Source: Pseudomonas sp. UBA4617 (GTDB lineage Bacteria > Pseudomonadota > Gammaproteobacteria > Pseudomonadales > Pseudomonadaceae). Taken from it: DNA of 64,000 nucleotides. Made by a program: the position numbers and the translations under genes. Under the pieces are notes generated by a model. It saw only the letters and a program-made list of their open reading frames with translations. It was not told the DNA's origin and searched no databases. Positions 9,008 to 17,540 of the stretch are shown one piece after another. The stretch is taken from the NCBI RefSeq assembly GCF_002386445.1, contig NZ_DGIR01000002.1, positions 68,334 through 132,333 on the forward strand, written 5' to 3'. Numbering within the stretch: position 1 is the stretch's first letter; every line of letters begins with the position of its first letter.

Positions 9008-12000
9008 ATGCCGCAATTCTTCATCGACCGCCCGGTGTTCGCCTGGGTGGTCGCACTGTTCATCCTGCTGGCCGGCGCGCTGGCCATCCCGCAACTGCCG
9101 GTGGCCCAGTACCCCAATGTGGCACCGCCGCAGGTGGAAATCTACGCCGTGTACCCGGGCGCCTCGGCGGCGACCATGGACGAAAGCGTGGTCAGCCTGA
9201 TCGAGCAGGAGCTCAACGGCGCCGACAACCTGCTGTACTTCGAGTCGCAGAGCAGCCTGGGCAGCGCCACCATCACCGCCACGTTCGCCCCGGGCACCAA
9301 CCCTGACCTGGCCCAGGTCGACGTGCAGAACCGCTTGAAGGTGGTCGAGTCGCGCCTGCCGCGCCCGGTCACCCAGCAGGGGCTGCAGGTGGAGAAGGTA
9401 TCCACCGGTTTCCTGTTGCTGGCCACGCTCACTTCCGAGGACGGCAAGCTCGACGAAACCGCCCTGTCGGATATTCTCGCGCGCAACGTGATGGATGAGA
9501 TTCGCCGCCTCAAGGGCGTCGGCAAGGCCCAGCTGTACGGCTCGGAGCGCGCCATGCGCATCTGGATCGACCCGCGCAAGCTGATCGGTTTCAACCTCAC
9601 GCCCAACGACGTGGCCGCAGCCGTGGCGGCGCAGAACATCCAGGTGGCGCCGGGCAGCATCGGCGACCTGCCCGGCCGCAGCACCCAGGAAATCACCGCC
9701 AACGTGGTGGTCAAGGGCCAGTTGAGCACCCCCGAGGAATTCGCCGCCATTGTCCTGCGCGCCAACCCGGACGGTTCCAGCGTTACCATCGGTGATGTCG
9801 CCCGGGTCGAGATCGGCGCCCAGGAGTACCAGTACGGCACCCGCCTGAACGGTAAGCCGGCCAGCGCCTTCAGCGTGCAGCTGGCACCGGGTGCCAACGC
9901 CATGGAAACCGCCACGCTGGTGCGGGCGAAGATGCAGGAACTGGCGCGCTACTTCCCCGAAGGCGTCAGGTATGACATCCCCTACGACACCTCGCCGTTC
10001 GTCAAGGTGTCGATCCAGCAGGTGATCAACACCCTGTTCGAGGCCATGCTGCTGGTGTTCGCCGTGATGTTCCTGTTCCTGCAGAACCTGCGCTACACCC
10101 TGATCCCGACCCTGGTGGTGCCGGTGGCGCTGATGGGCACCTTCGCCGTGATGCTGGCCATGGGCTTCTCGGTCAACGTGCTGACCCTGTTCGGCATGGT
10201 GCTGGCCATCGGCATCCTGGTCGACGATGCCATCGTGGTGGTGGAAAACGTCGAGCGGATCATGGCCGAGGAAGGCCTGCCGCCCAAAGCGGCCACGCGC
10301 AAGGCCATGGGCCAGATCAGTGGCGCCATCGTCGGCATCACCCTGGTGCTGGTTGCAGTGTTCCTGCCCATGGCCTTCATGCCAGGTTCGGTGGGCGTGA
10401 TCTACCAGCAGTTCTCGCTGTCGATGGCGGTGTCGATCCTGTTCTCGGCGTTTCTTGCCCTCAGCCTGACTCCGGCACTATGCGTCACCCTGCTCAAGCC
10501 GGTGGCCAAGGGCGAGCAGCATGAGCGCAAAGGTTTCTTCGGCTGGTTCAACCGCCGTTTCGAGAGCATGAGCAACGGCTACCAGCGCTGGGTGCTGCAG
10601 GCGCTCAGGCGCAGCGGCCGCTACCTGCTGGTGTACGCGGTGCTGCTGGCCGTGCTGGGCTATGGCTTCAGCCAGTTGCCGACGGCGTTCCTGCCCACCG
10701 AAGACCAGGGCTACACCATCACCGATATCCAGCTGCCGCCAGGCGCCAGCCGCATGCGCACCGAACAGGTGGCGGCCCAGATCGAGGCACACAACGCCGA
10801 GGAGCCGGGCGTAGGCAACACCACGCTGATTCTCGGCTTCAGCTTCTCGGGGAGCGGGCAGAACGCGGCACTGGCCTTCACCACGCTCAAGGACTGGTCC
10901 GAGCGCAGTGGCGACGACAGCGCGCAGTCGATTGCCGACCGCGCGACCCTGGCCTTCACCCAGCTCAAGGACGCCGTGGCGTTCTCCGTGTTGCCGCCAC
11001 CAATCGATGGCCTCGGCGAGTCGACCGGTTTCGAGTTCCGCCTGCAGGACCGCGGCGGCATGGGCCACGCCGCGCTGATGGCAGCCCGGGACGAGCTACT
11101 GGCCAGCGCCGGCAAGAGCAAGGTGCTGGCCAACGTACGCGAAGCCTCGTTGGCGGAAAGCCCGCAGATCCAGCTGGAAATCGACCGCCGCCAGGCCAAC
11201 GCCCTTGGCGTGTCGTTCGCCGATATCGGCTCGGTGCTCGATGTGGCCGTTGGCTCCAGCTACGTCAATGACTTCCCCAACCAGGGCCGCATGCAGCGGG
11301 TGGTGGTGCAGGCCGAAGGCGACCAGCGCAGCCAGGTCGAAGACCTGCTGAAGATCCACGTGCGCAACGACAGTGGCAAGATGGTGCCGTTGGGCGCTTT
11401 CGTCCAGGCCAGATGGGTCAGTGGCCCGGTGCAACTGACCCGCTACAACGGCTATCCGGCGGTGTCGGTTTCCGGCGAACCGGCAGCCGGCTACAGCTCG
11501 GGCGAAGCCATGGCCGAGATCGAGCGCCTGGTGGCCCGGCTGCCGGCTGGTTCAGGCCTGGAGTGGACCGGCCTGTCGCTGCAGGAGCGCCTGTCCGGCA
11601 GCCAGGCACCACTGTTGATGGCGCTGTCATTGCTGGTGGTGTTCCTGTGCCTGGCGGCGCTGTACGAAAGCTGGTCGATCCCCACCGCAGTGCTGCTGGT
11701 GGTGCCGCTTGGCGTGCTCGGCGCGGTGCTGGCCGTCACCCTGCGCGGCATGCCCAACGACGTGTTCTTCAAGGTTGGCCTGATCACCCTGATCGGTTTG
11801 TCGGCGAAGAACGCCATTCTCATCATCGAGTTCGCCAAGGGCCTGGTCGACCAGGGTGTCGATGCCGTCGACGCGGCCGTGCAAGCCGCCCGCCTGCGCC
11901 TGCGCCCGATCGTGATGACTTCGCTGGCGTTCATCCTCGGTGTGGTGCCGTTGGCCATTGCCAGCGGCGCCAGCTCGGCGAGCCAGCAGGCGATCGGCAC

Positions 12001-12136
12001 CGGGGTGATCGGCGGCATGCTCAGCGCCACCCTGGCGGTGGTGTTCGTGCCGGTGTTCTTCGTGGTGGTGATGCGCGTGGCGGGACGACGTCGATCGCGT
12101 GACACCGACCTGGCCAGCGCCAACAGCGAAAGCTGA
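9008..12136 (+). CDS. RND multidrug efflux permease (HAE1 family)
   Basis: A 1042-residue inner-membrane transporter with the full AcrB/MexB layout: an N-terminal transmembrane helix, a large periplasmic porter and docking domain, five further helices, then the repeat. The proton-relay pair is visible in GILVDDAIVVVENVER and the conserved loop in LFGMVLAIGILVDD. PQFFIDRPVFAWVVALFI is the typical start. Length matches the family. It ends shortly before a rho-independent terminator at 12162-12196, so the operon is adaptor plus pump only. Confidence 0.93.
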   Translation: MPQFFIDRPVFAWVVALFILLAGALAIPQLPVAQYPNVAPPQVEIYAVYPGASAATMDESVVSLIEQELNGADNLLYFESQSSLGSATITATFAPGTNPDLAQVDVQNRLKVVESRLPRPVTQQGLQVEKVSTGFLLLATLTSEDGKLDETALSDILARNVMDEIRRLKGVGKAQLYGSERAMRIWIDPRKLIGFNLTPNDVAAAVAAQNIQVAPGSIGDLPGRSTQEITANVVVKGQLSTPEEFAAIVLRANPDGSSVTIGDVARVEIGAQEYQYGTRLNGKPASAFSVQLAPGANAMETATLVRAKMQELARYFPEGVRYDIPYDTSPFVKVSIQQVINTLFEAMLLVFAVMFLFLQNLRYTLIPTLVVPVALMGTFAVMLAMGFSVNVLTLFGMVLAIGILVDDAIVVVENVERIMAEEGLPPKAATRKAMGQISGAIVGITLVLVAVFLPMAFMPGSVGVIYQQFSLSMAVSILFSAFLALSLTPALCVTLLKPVAKGEQHERKGFFGWFNRRFESMSNGYQRWVLQALRRSGRYLLVYAVLLAVLGYGFSQLPTAFLPTEDQGYTITDIQLPPGASRMRTEQVAAQIEAHNAEEPGVGNTTLILGFSFSGSGQNAALAFTTLKDWSERSGDDSAQSIADRATLAFTQLKDAVAFSVLPPPIDGLGESTGFEFRLQDRGGMGHAALMAARDELLASAGKSKVLANVREASLAESPQIQLEIDRRQANALGVSFADIGSVLDVAVGSSYVNDFPNQGRMQRVVVQAEGDQRSQVEDLLKIHVRNDSGKMVPLGAFVQARWVSGPVQLTRYNGYPAVSVSGEPAAGYSSGEAMAEIERLVARLPAGSGLEWTGLSLQERLSGSQAPLLMALSLLVVFLCLAALYESWSIPTAVLLVVPLGVLGAVLAVTLRGMPNDVFFKVGLITLIGLSAKNAILIIEFAKGLVDQGVDAVDAAVQAARLRLRPIVMTSLAFILGVVPLAIASGASSASQQAIGTGVIGGMLSATLAVVFVPVFFVVVMRVAGRRRSRDTDLASANSES

Positions 12137-12161
12137 CTGGACAAGCGTCACATGACATGGG

Positions 12162-12196
12162 AGGGTTCCCGGCAATGACTGCCCGGAACCCTTTTT
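12162..12196 (+). terminator. rho-independent terminator of the RND operon
   Basis: A 13-bp stem with one mismatch (AGGGTTCCCGGCA at 12162-12174 against TGCCCGGAACCCT at 12180-12192), a 5-nt loop and a run of five T at 12192-12196. The T run ends one base before the mobA start codon, so the right arm (GGAA at 12185-12188) is also the only SD-like sequence in front of mobA. Confidence 0.8.
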
Positions 12197-12197
12197 C

Positions 12198-12773
12198 ATG
12201 CCTGATGCACTGCCACCCTGCTCGATCCTCATTCTCGCCGGTGGCCGCGGCCAACGCATGGGTGGGCGCGACAAAGGCCTGGTCGACTGGCACGGCGTAC
12301 CGCTGGTCGCGCATGTACAACGCGTGGTGCGCCCGCTCAGCAATGACCTGGTGATTTCCTGCAACCGTAACCAGGCGGCTTACCGGGCGTACGCAGACCA
12401 GTTGGTGGGCGATGCCGAGGCGGACTACCCCGGGCCGTTGGCGGGGGTGATTGCCGGGCTCAAGGTGGCGCGGCATGAATGGGTGGTGCTGCTGGCCTGT
12501 GATGCGCCGCTGGTTGACCAGGGGTTGATCGAGGACCTGCTACGGCTGGCGGTGACCAGCGACAGTGCGGCCATGGTGCGCCAGGGTGGGTACTGGCAGC
12601 CGATGTTCAGCGTGCTGCCGCGCCGGGTGTTGCCGGTGCTGGAGCAGGCCTGGGCGGCGGGTGAACGGAGCTTGCAGAAGGCCTTGCTGCGCGAGAATGT
12701 ACAAGGGCTGGAGTGTGCCGAGGGGGATCGCCGGCTGAGCAACTTCAACAGCCCGGAGTTGCTGCTGGGCTGA
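12198..12773 (+). CDS. mobA: molybdenum cofactor guanylyltransferase MobA
   Basis: A 191-residue NTP-transferase that attaches GMP to molybdopterin to make the bis-MGD cofactor in the cytoplasm. The nucleotide-binding start is diagnostic: ILAGGRGQRMGGRDKGL. It is followed by GPLAGVIAGL and the metal-binding LACDAPLVD. Length is normal for MobA. The ATG at 12198 sits directly after the T tract of the RND terminator, so initiation must use the weak GGAA inside the hairpin or a leaderless-like start. The gene is isolated from other Moco genes and converges with the acyl-CoA synthetase. Confidence 0.93.
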   Translation: MPDALPPCSILILAGGRGQRMGGRDKGLVDWHGVPLVAHVQRVVRPLSNDLVISCNRNQAAYRAYADQLVGDAEADYPGPLAGVIAGLKVARHEWVVLLACDAPLVDQGLIEDLLRLAVTSDSAAMVRQGGYWQPMFSVLPRRVLPVLEQAWAAGERSLQKALLRENVQGLECAEGDRRLSNFNSPELLLG

Positions 12774-12774
12774 A

Positions 12775-12791
12775 GGCCTGGCCATCAGGCC
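12775..12791. terminator. short hairpin between convergent genes
   Basis: GGCCTG (12775-12780), a GCCAT loop and CAGGCC (12786-12791) form a 6-bp stem immediately after the mobA stop. There is no T tract, so termination is uncertain. Confidence 0.3.
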
Positions 12792-12833
12792 CGCAGGATT
12801 ACTGCGCGATGCCATTCCCCTTCAGCGGGTGGT

Positions 12834-14507
12834 CTACCTGGCCGACAGTTCCTCGACACTGATCTCGCGCATGCGGAACTTCTGCACCTTGCCGGTCACC
12901 GTCATCGGGAACGCGTCGACAAAACGGAAGTAGCGCGGCACCTTGAAGTGCGCAATCCGTGCCTTCGCCCACTCGCGCAGTTGTTCCTCGCTGGCTACCT
13001 GCCCTGGATGCAGCCGTACCCAGGCGACGATCTCTTCGCCGTACTTGCTGCAGGGCACGCCGATCACCTGCACATCGGCCACCGCCGGGTGGGTATGGAA
13101 GAACTCCTCCAGTTCACGTGGGTAGATGTTCTCGCCACCGCGAATGATCATGTCCTTGCTGCGCCCGACAATGCGCACGTAGCCCTGCTCGTCCATCAGC
13201 GCCAGGTCGCCGGTGTGCATCCAGCCGTCCTGGTCAATGCTTTCGGCGGTGGCCTCGGGGTTGTTCCAGTAGCCCAGCATCACACTGTATCCACGCGTGC
13301 ACAGCTCGCCAACCTCACCGCGCGGCACGGTGTTGCCGTCGCCATCGACCACTTTGTTCTCCAGCCGCGGCTGGGTGCGCCCGACGCTGGTCACGCGACG
13401 CTCCAGGTCGTCGCTGGCGCCGGTCTGCAGCGAGACCGGGCTGGTCTCGGTCATGCCATAGGCAATCTGCACCTCGGCCATGTGCATCTCGCTGATCACC
13501 CGGCGCATCACCTCGATCGGACAGGTGGCGCCGGCCATGATCCCGGTACGCAGGCTGGACAGGTCGAATTCACCGCGCTGCGGGTGGTCCAGTTCGGCGA
13601 TGAACATGGTCGGCACGCCGTACAACGCAGTGGCCCGTTCTTCCGCCACCGCGCGTAGCGTGGCCAGCGGGTCGAACGCGTCACTGGGGTAGATCAGGGT
13701 ACTGCCGTGGGTCATGCAGCCGAGGTTGGCCATGACCATGCCGAAGCAGTGGTACAACGGTACCGGCACCACCAGCCGGTCATGTTCGGTCAGGCCCAGG
13801 CTTTCGCCGACCATGTAGCCGTTGTTGAGGATATTGCTGTGGCTGAGCGTGGCACCTTTGGGGAAGCCGGTGGTGCCCGAGGTGTACTGGATGTTGATCG
13901 GGTCATCGCAGTGCAGTTGTGCCTGGCGCCCGGCCAGGGCCTCGCGGCTGACGGCTGCGGCTCGGGCTTGCAGGTCCTGCCAGGCGAGGAAGCCCGCCGG
14001 TGGCGTAGCGGCCAGGCTGATGACCCCGTGCAGTTCCGGAAAGCGCTCGCAGGCCAGGGCACCCGGCTGGCCACAGGCCAGGCCTGGCACCAGGCCCTGC
14101 AGCATGGCGTGGTAGTCGGAACTCTTGAATGCGTCGGCGCAGACCACCCAACGGCAGCCGGACTGGCCGAGGGCATAGTCCAGTTCGCTGGAACGGTAGG
14201 CCGGGTTGATATTGACCAGTATCGCGCCAACCTTGGCGCTGGCGAACTGGGTGATGCACCACTCGGCGCAATTGGGTGCCCAGATACCCAGGCGGTCGCC
14301 GGGCTGCACGCCCAGCGCCATCAGCGCCCGGGCGTGCTGGTCCACGGCATCGGCCAGTTGCTGCCAGGTGTAGCGCAGGGCCTGGTGGCGGACTACCAGG
14401 GCTTCGCGATCGGGGAAGCGGGCAACGGTGCTGTCGAAGGCGTCGCCGATGCATTGGCTGAGCAAGGGCTTTTCAGGGTTGCCCTGGGTGTAGCTTGGTA
14501 GGGCCAT
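12834..14507 (-). CDS. AMP-dependent acyl-CoA synthetase at the end of the amine dehydrogenase operon
   Basis: A 557-residue adenylate-forming enzyme. The AMP-binding P-loop IQYTSGTTGFPKGAT, the motif AYGMTETSPV, the hinge TGDLALMDEQGY and the C-terminal catalytic Lys region (TGKVQKF) are intact. It converts a carboxylic acid, ATP and CoA to acyl-CoA. ATG 14507 (MALPSY) was chosen because AAGAGAAC precedes it and the longer frame has an unlikely N-terminus. It lies 73 nt downstream of qhpB on the same strand, separated by a REP hairpin. A likely job is activating the acid made from amines by the dehydrogenase and aldehyde dehydrogenase (inference). Chain-length specificity cannot be read. Confidence 0.85.
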   Translation of the reverse strand: MALPSYTQGNPEKPLLSQCIGDAFDSTVARFPDREALVVRHQALRYTWQQLADAVDQHARALMALGVQPGDRLGIWAPNCAEWCITQFASAKVGAILVNINPAYRSSELDYALGQSGCRWVVCADAFKSSDYHAMLQGLVPGLACGQPGALACERFPELHGVISLAATPPAGFLAWQDLQARAAAVSREALAGRQAQLHCDDPINIQYTSGTTGFPKGATLSHSNILNNGYMVGESLGLTEHDRLVVPVPLYHCFGMVMANLGCMTHGSTLIYPSDAFDPLATLRAVAEERATALYGVPTMFIAELDHPQRGEFDLSSLRTGIMAGATCPIEVMRRVISEMHMAEVQIAYGMTETSPVSLQTGASDDLERRVTSVGRTQPRLENKVVDGDGNTVPRGEVGELCTRGYSVMLGYWNNPEATAESIDQDGWMHTGDLALMDEQGYVRIVGRSKDMIIRGGENIYPRELEEFFHTHPAVADVQVIGVPCSKYGEEIVAWVRLHPGQVASEEQLREWAKARIAHFKVPRYFRFVDAFPMTVTGKVQKFRMREISVEELSAR

Positions 14508-14539
14508 GGGCGTTCTCTTGTTCTTGTATGGTTTGAACC

Positions 14540-14571
14540 GGCCTGTTCGCGGGCGAGTCCGCGACCAGGCC
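14540..14571. repeat. REP-type hairpin between qhpB and the acyl-CoA synthetase gene
   Basis: GGCCTGTTCGCGG (14540-14552) pairs with CCGCGACCAGGCC (14559-14571) with one mismatch across a 6-nt loop. It may lower or stabilise transcription between the two genes. Confidence 0.6.
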
Positions 14572-14580
14572 CATACCGAT

Positions 14581-15702
14581 CTAGCGGACGAACACCTGCG
14601 GCGTAGTGGTCGACATGTCGCCACCGGGCAGTTTGATGTTCCTCACCTTCTCCAGGGTATCCGGATCGAACACCGCCAGGTCGTTGAAGGTACCGCCCAG
14701 GTACAGCTTGTCGCCCTTGCGATCGAAGGTGACGCAGTAGTAAGTGTGCTCCAGATTGGCCGCCTTGATCAGCTTGCGCTGCTTGATGTCGTACTTGGCC
14801 AGGCGGTTGAGCACACCGTAGATCTGGTTCGGGTCTTTCGGCGAACGCAGCCCGGTGAAGTACAGCTCGGTGAGGTCGGCGAACTCCTGGGTGTGGGTCT
14901 TGCCGGTCTTCAGGTCGACGCTCAGGTAGCCATACAGCAGGTCGGCAGTGGCTGGGTCCTGCTTGTCGTCCTTGAACCGGGCAATGGTGTACAGCATCGA
15001 GAACTCGTGGCGCGGGCTCTGGTGCGGCCAGAAGTACAGCACGTCCGGGGCGCTGTAGCCCTTGCGCTGCCAGTTGCGCAGCGGTAGCGCCACCGTGTAC
15101 TTGCCAGTGCGCACGTCCATCTTGTAGATGTCCGGCCCGGCAACGTACAGGCTGCCATCGTCCGCGGCGCGCATCAGGTACACCTGGCGCGGCATCGGGA
15201 AGCTGCGCACGGGCTTCGCCTGCAGGCCATCGGCAGTACTGAACACCTCAAGCCGCGGTGGCTTGACCACGTAGTGGTCGTTCAGGCGCTGGGTCGGGTT
15301 GACCGTGGCGTACACTTCCTTGCCGTCGGGGCTGATGGCAAACGAGTACATCGCCTTGCCCACCTCGCCCGCCACGCTGGACAGGTTGGCATGGAAGGTA
15401 TTCTTGCAGGTGTCCAGGTCGATGCCGTAGATGTCGCCGTAGTGGTTATTGAGCACATAGGCGGTGCGGTTGTCCGGCGCCATCATTGCGGTGCCGGGGC
15501 CGAACTTGTCGGGCATGACGCAGCTCTTGTACACGCTGTCACTGGCCACATCGACCACATGCAGGTTGTTCGGGTAGTTGGTCACGATCATGTATTCGTG
15601 GCCAGCCTTCAGCGCCGGCCCGGTGTCGGCGGCCTGTACCAGCCCGGCGCAGGCCGTGGTGGCGATGGTGAGCGCGAGTGACGCGCAGCGTCCAGCTTTC
15701 AT
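14581..15702 (-). CDS. qhpB: quinohemoprotein amine dehydrogenase beta subunit
   Basis: A 373-residue exported beta-propeller with a signal peptide (cleavage near VQAAD) and repeated YVTN-type blades (YMIVTNYPNNLHVVDV, YVLNNHYGDIYGIDL, LYLGGTFNDLAVFD). It is the beta subunit that, with the alpha (diheme) and gamma (CTQ) subunits, forms the periplasmic enzyme oxidising primary amines to aldehydes. ATG 15702 was preferred over 15720 because AAGGGG lies at proper spacing before it. It follows qhpC by 32 nt in the order qhpA-qhpD-qhpC-qhpB. Confidence 0.92.
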   Translation of the reverse strand: MKAGRCASLALTIATTACAGLVQAADTGPALKAGHEYMIVTNYPNNLHVVDVASDSVYKSCVMPDKFGPGTAMMAPDNRTAYVLNNHYGDIYGIDLDTCKNTFHANLSSVAGEVGKAMYSFAISPDGKEVYATVNPTQRLNDHYVVKPPRLEVFSTADGLQAKPVRSFPMPRQVYLMRAADDGSLYVAGPDIYKMDVRTGKYTVALPLRNWQRKGYSAPDVLYFWPHQSPRHEFSMLYTIARFKDDKQDPATADLLYGYLSVDLKTGKTHTQEFADLTELYFTGLRSPKDPNQIYGVLNRLAKYDIKQRKLIKAANLEHTYYCVTFDRKGDKLYLGGTFNDLAVFDPDTLEKVRNIKLPGGDMSTTTPQVFVR

Positions 15703-15734
15703 GCGGTTTCCCCTTGTCATTCTTGTTGGGCCGG

Positions 15735-16058
15735 TCACTTGTCTTTCGGGAACACGGTACCGAGGTTGCGCCAGTCTTCGGCCGAGTTGCTCGCCTGGGC
15801 GTTCCAGTCCTGGTAGGTGCTCATCATGTCCGGCACCTGGGCCGGCCACCAGCAAGGGTCGGAACAGCCATACAGGTCGGCCTCCATCGGCTGGCACAGC
15901 GAGCTGACGCCGCCGAAGGCGTCCACTTCCCAACCCGGGTCGGTGGTGGCGGTGCAACCCGCCACTGCGCTCATGGCCATGACTTCTTCGACGCGGTCCT
16001 CGGCAGCGGCCTTCTCGAGGATGCGCGCCTTGTTGTTCAGGGGCTTCAAGTGCTTCAT
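15735..16058 (-). CDS. qhpC: quinohemoprotein amine dehydrogenase gamma subunit precursor (CTQ peptide)
   Basis: A 107-residue precursor of the catalytic gamma subunit. Taking a 28-residue leader, the mature numbering reproduces exactly the residues known to be cross-linked in this enzyme: Cys7-Glu16, Cys27-Asp33 and Cys41-Asp49 thioethers, and Cys37 with Trp43, which becomes cysteine tryptophylquinone. In precursor numbering these are C35-E44, C55-D61, C69-D77 and C65-W71. It has no Sec signal; export is by QhpF after modification by QhpD and QhpG, and QhpE removes the leader. The ATG is 1 nt after the qhpD stop (TGACATG). Confidence 0.96.
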   Translation of the reverse strand: MKHLKPLNNKARILEKAAAEDRVEEVMAMSAVAGCTATTDPGWEVDAFGGVSSLCQPMEADLYGCSDPCWWPAQVPDMMSTYQDWNAQASNSAEDWRNLGTVFPKDK

Positions 16059-16059
16059 G

Positions 16060-17490
16060 TCAGTGCGCCTTCCGCGGGGTGATGTAGCGATCGATGAAGG
16101 CCGGATTGGCGGCCATGATGCGGCTGTAGACTTCGATGCCGAAATCGACCCAGTCGCGCATCAGTTCGCAATAGTGGTAGGTCGGGTGCTGCGGGTCGCC
16201 ATAGCGGGCGTAGCTTTCGTGGTAGCAGCCGCCGGAGCACAGGTTGCGGATGCGGCAGCTGTCGCAGCCGGTGTTGCTGCGGTCCAGGCGCTGCGACAGG
16301 AAGTCGTTGAGCTGCGCCTGCTTCACCCCCTGGTGCACATTGCCGAAGGTCGGCAGGCTGGAGCCGGTGAAGCGGTGGCACAGGTTCAGCTCGCCCTGGT
16401 GATCCACCGCCAGCATCTTCAACCCGGCACCGCACGGCAGGGCCTTCTTGTGCCCTTCGTGGATGTCGGTGATCAGCTGGTGCAGGTTGGAGAAGCCGAT
16501 GTTGCGGTGCTCCAGCGCCGCCTGCAGGTACTTGCGGCCCAGCGCCTTCATGTTGGCGAACACCTGCACCAGCTCGTCGCCGGTGAGGTTGAAGTCGGCC
16601 ATGTCGCCGGAGGTGACCGGGGCAAAACCGACCTCGGCAAAGCCCAGCTCGTTGAACAGGTGGTTCCAGATGGTCTCGACGTCGGTGATGCCACGGGTCA
16701 GCGTGACCCGCGCGCCCACCGGGCGGCTGGTGTAGCGCGACAGCAGCAGGTCGGCCTTGCGCCGCACCACGTCATAGGTGCCCTGCCCGCCCACGGTGAT
16801 ACGGTTGCGGTCGTGCACGGTCTTCGGGCCGTCGATGCTGATCGACAGGCCGAAACGGTGGGCGTCGAGCCAGTCGATGATCTCTTCGGTGAGCAGGGTC
16901 GCGTTGGTGGTCATGATGAATTCCACCTGCTTGCCGGCTTCGGCGAAACGCCGCTCGCAGTAGGCGACCATGTGCTCGATCAGCGGCCGGTTGGACAGCG
17001 GCTCGCCGCCGAAGAACACCACGCTGTAGCGTTCCTCGTCGGGCGATTCCCTGAGCAGCATCTCTACCGAGGCTTCGGCGGTGGCGGTGCCCATTTTTTT
17101 GCCGGCAGAAGGTTTGTCCAGGTCTTCCTTGTAGCAATAGGTGCAGCTGAGGTTGCAGCCGGTGTTGACGTTGAGCACCACGGTATTCAACGCGGTGCGT
17201 TCGACCTGCCTGAGGGCGATTTCCGGGGTCAGCGGCGCGCCGTCGCTGACCAGCTCCAGCGCCATCAGCTCGCGCAGGGTGTCCTGGATATCATCGCCGG
17301 CAAACTGCTGGCCAAGGCGCTGCAGCAGCTCCTCGGCCGAGCAGCCTTGCTGGCGCAGGGTATCGATGATGCCGCCGGTCACCGCATCGGCAGTGAACAG
17401 CGAACTGCTGGGAATGTGGAACAGCATGCGGTCGGCATCAACCTGCACTTCGTGCAGGTTGCGTTCGACCAGGTTCAGTAGTGCGCCCAT
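16060..17490 (-). CDS. qhpD: radical SAM/SPASM maturase QhpD
   Basis: A 476-residue radical SAM enzyme that builds the Cys-to-Asp/Glu thioether bonds in QhpC. The radical SAM 4Fe-4S motif is CNLSCTYC (Cys112, 116, 119), followed by VFFGGEPLSN. The C-terminal SPASM-type cluster region has CDSCRIRNLCSGGCYHE and a further Cys near YHYCEL for auxiliary clusters. Length matches Paracoccus QhpD. It is encoded directly upstream of its substrate qhpC and 50 nt after qhpA. It acts in the cytoplasm before export of the gamma subunit. Confidence 0.94.
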   Translation of the reverse strand: MGALLNLVERNLHEVQVDADRMLFHIPSSSLFTADAVTGGIIDTLRQQGCSAEELLQRLGQQFAGDDIQDTLRELMALELVSDGAPLTPEIALRQVERTALNTVVLNVNTGCNLSCTYCYKEDLDKPSAGKKMGTATAEASVEMLLRESPDEERYSVVFFGGEPLSNRPLIEHMVAYCERRFAEAGKQVEFIMTTNATLLTEEIIDWLDAHRFGLSISIDGPKTVHDRNRITVGGQGTYDVVRRKADLLLSRYTSRPVGARVTLTRGITDVETIWNHLFNELGFAEVGFAPVTSGDMADFNLTGDELVQVFANMKALGRKYLQAALEHRNIGFSNLHQLITDIHEGHKKALPCGAGLKMLAVDHQGELNLCHRFTGSSLPTFGNVHQGVKQAQLNDFLSQRLDRSNTGCDSCRIRNLCSGGCYHESYARYGDPQHPTYHYCELMRDWVDFGIEVYSRIMAANPAFIDRYITPRKAH

Positions 17491-17540
17491 GGCGACCTCC
17501 CGTTAATCGATCCGTTTGGCAAACCGTAAGCCCTCTGCCC

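Noticed and set aside
7821..12136. RND system as a complete tripartite operon
   Set aside because: A terminator and mobA follow the pump directly; no outer-membrane factor is encoded in the window.
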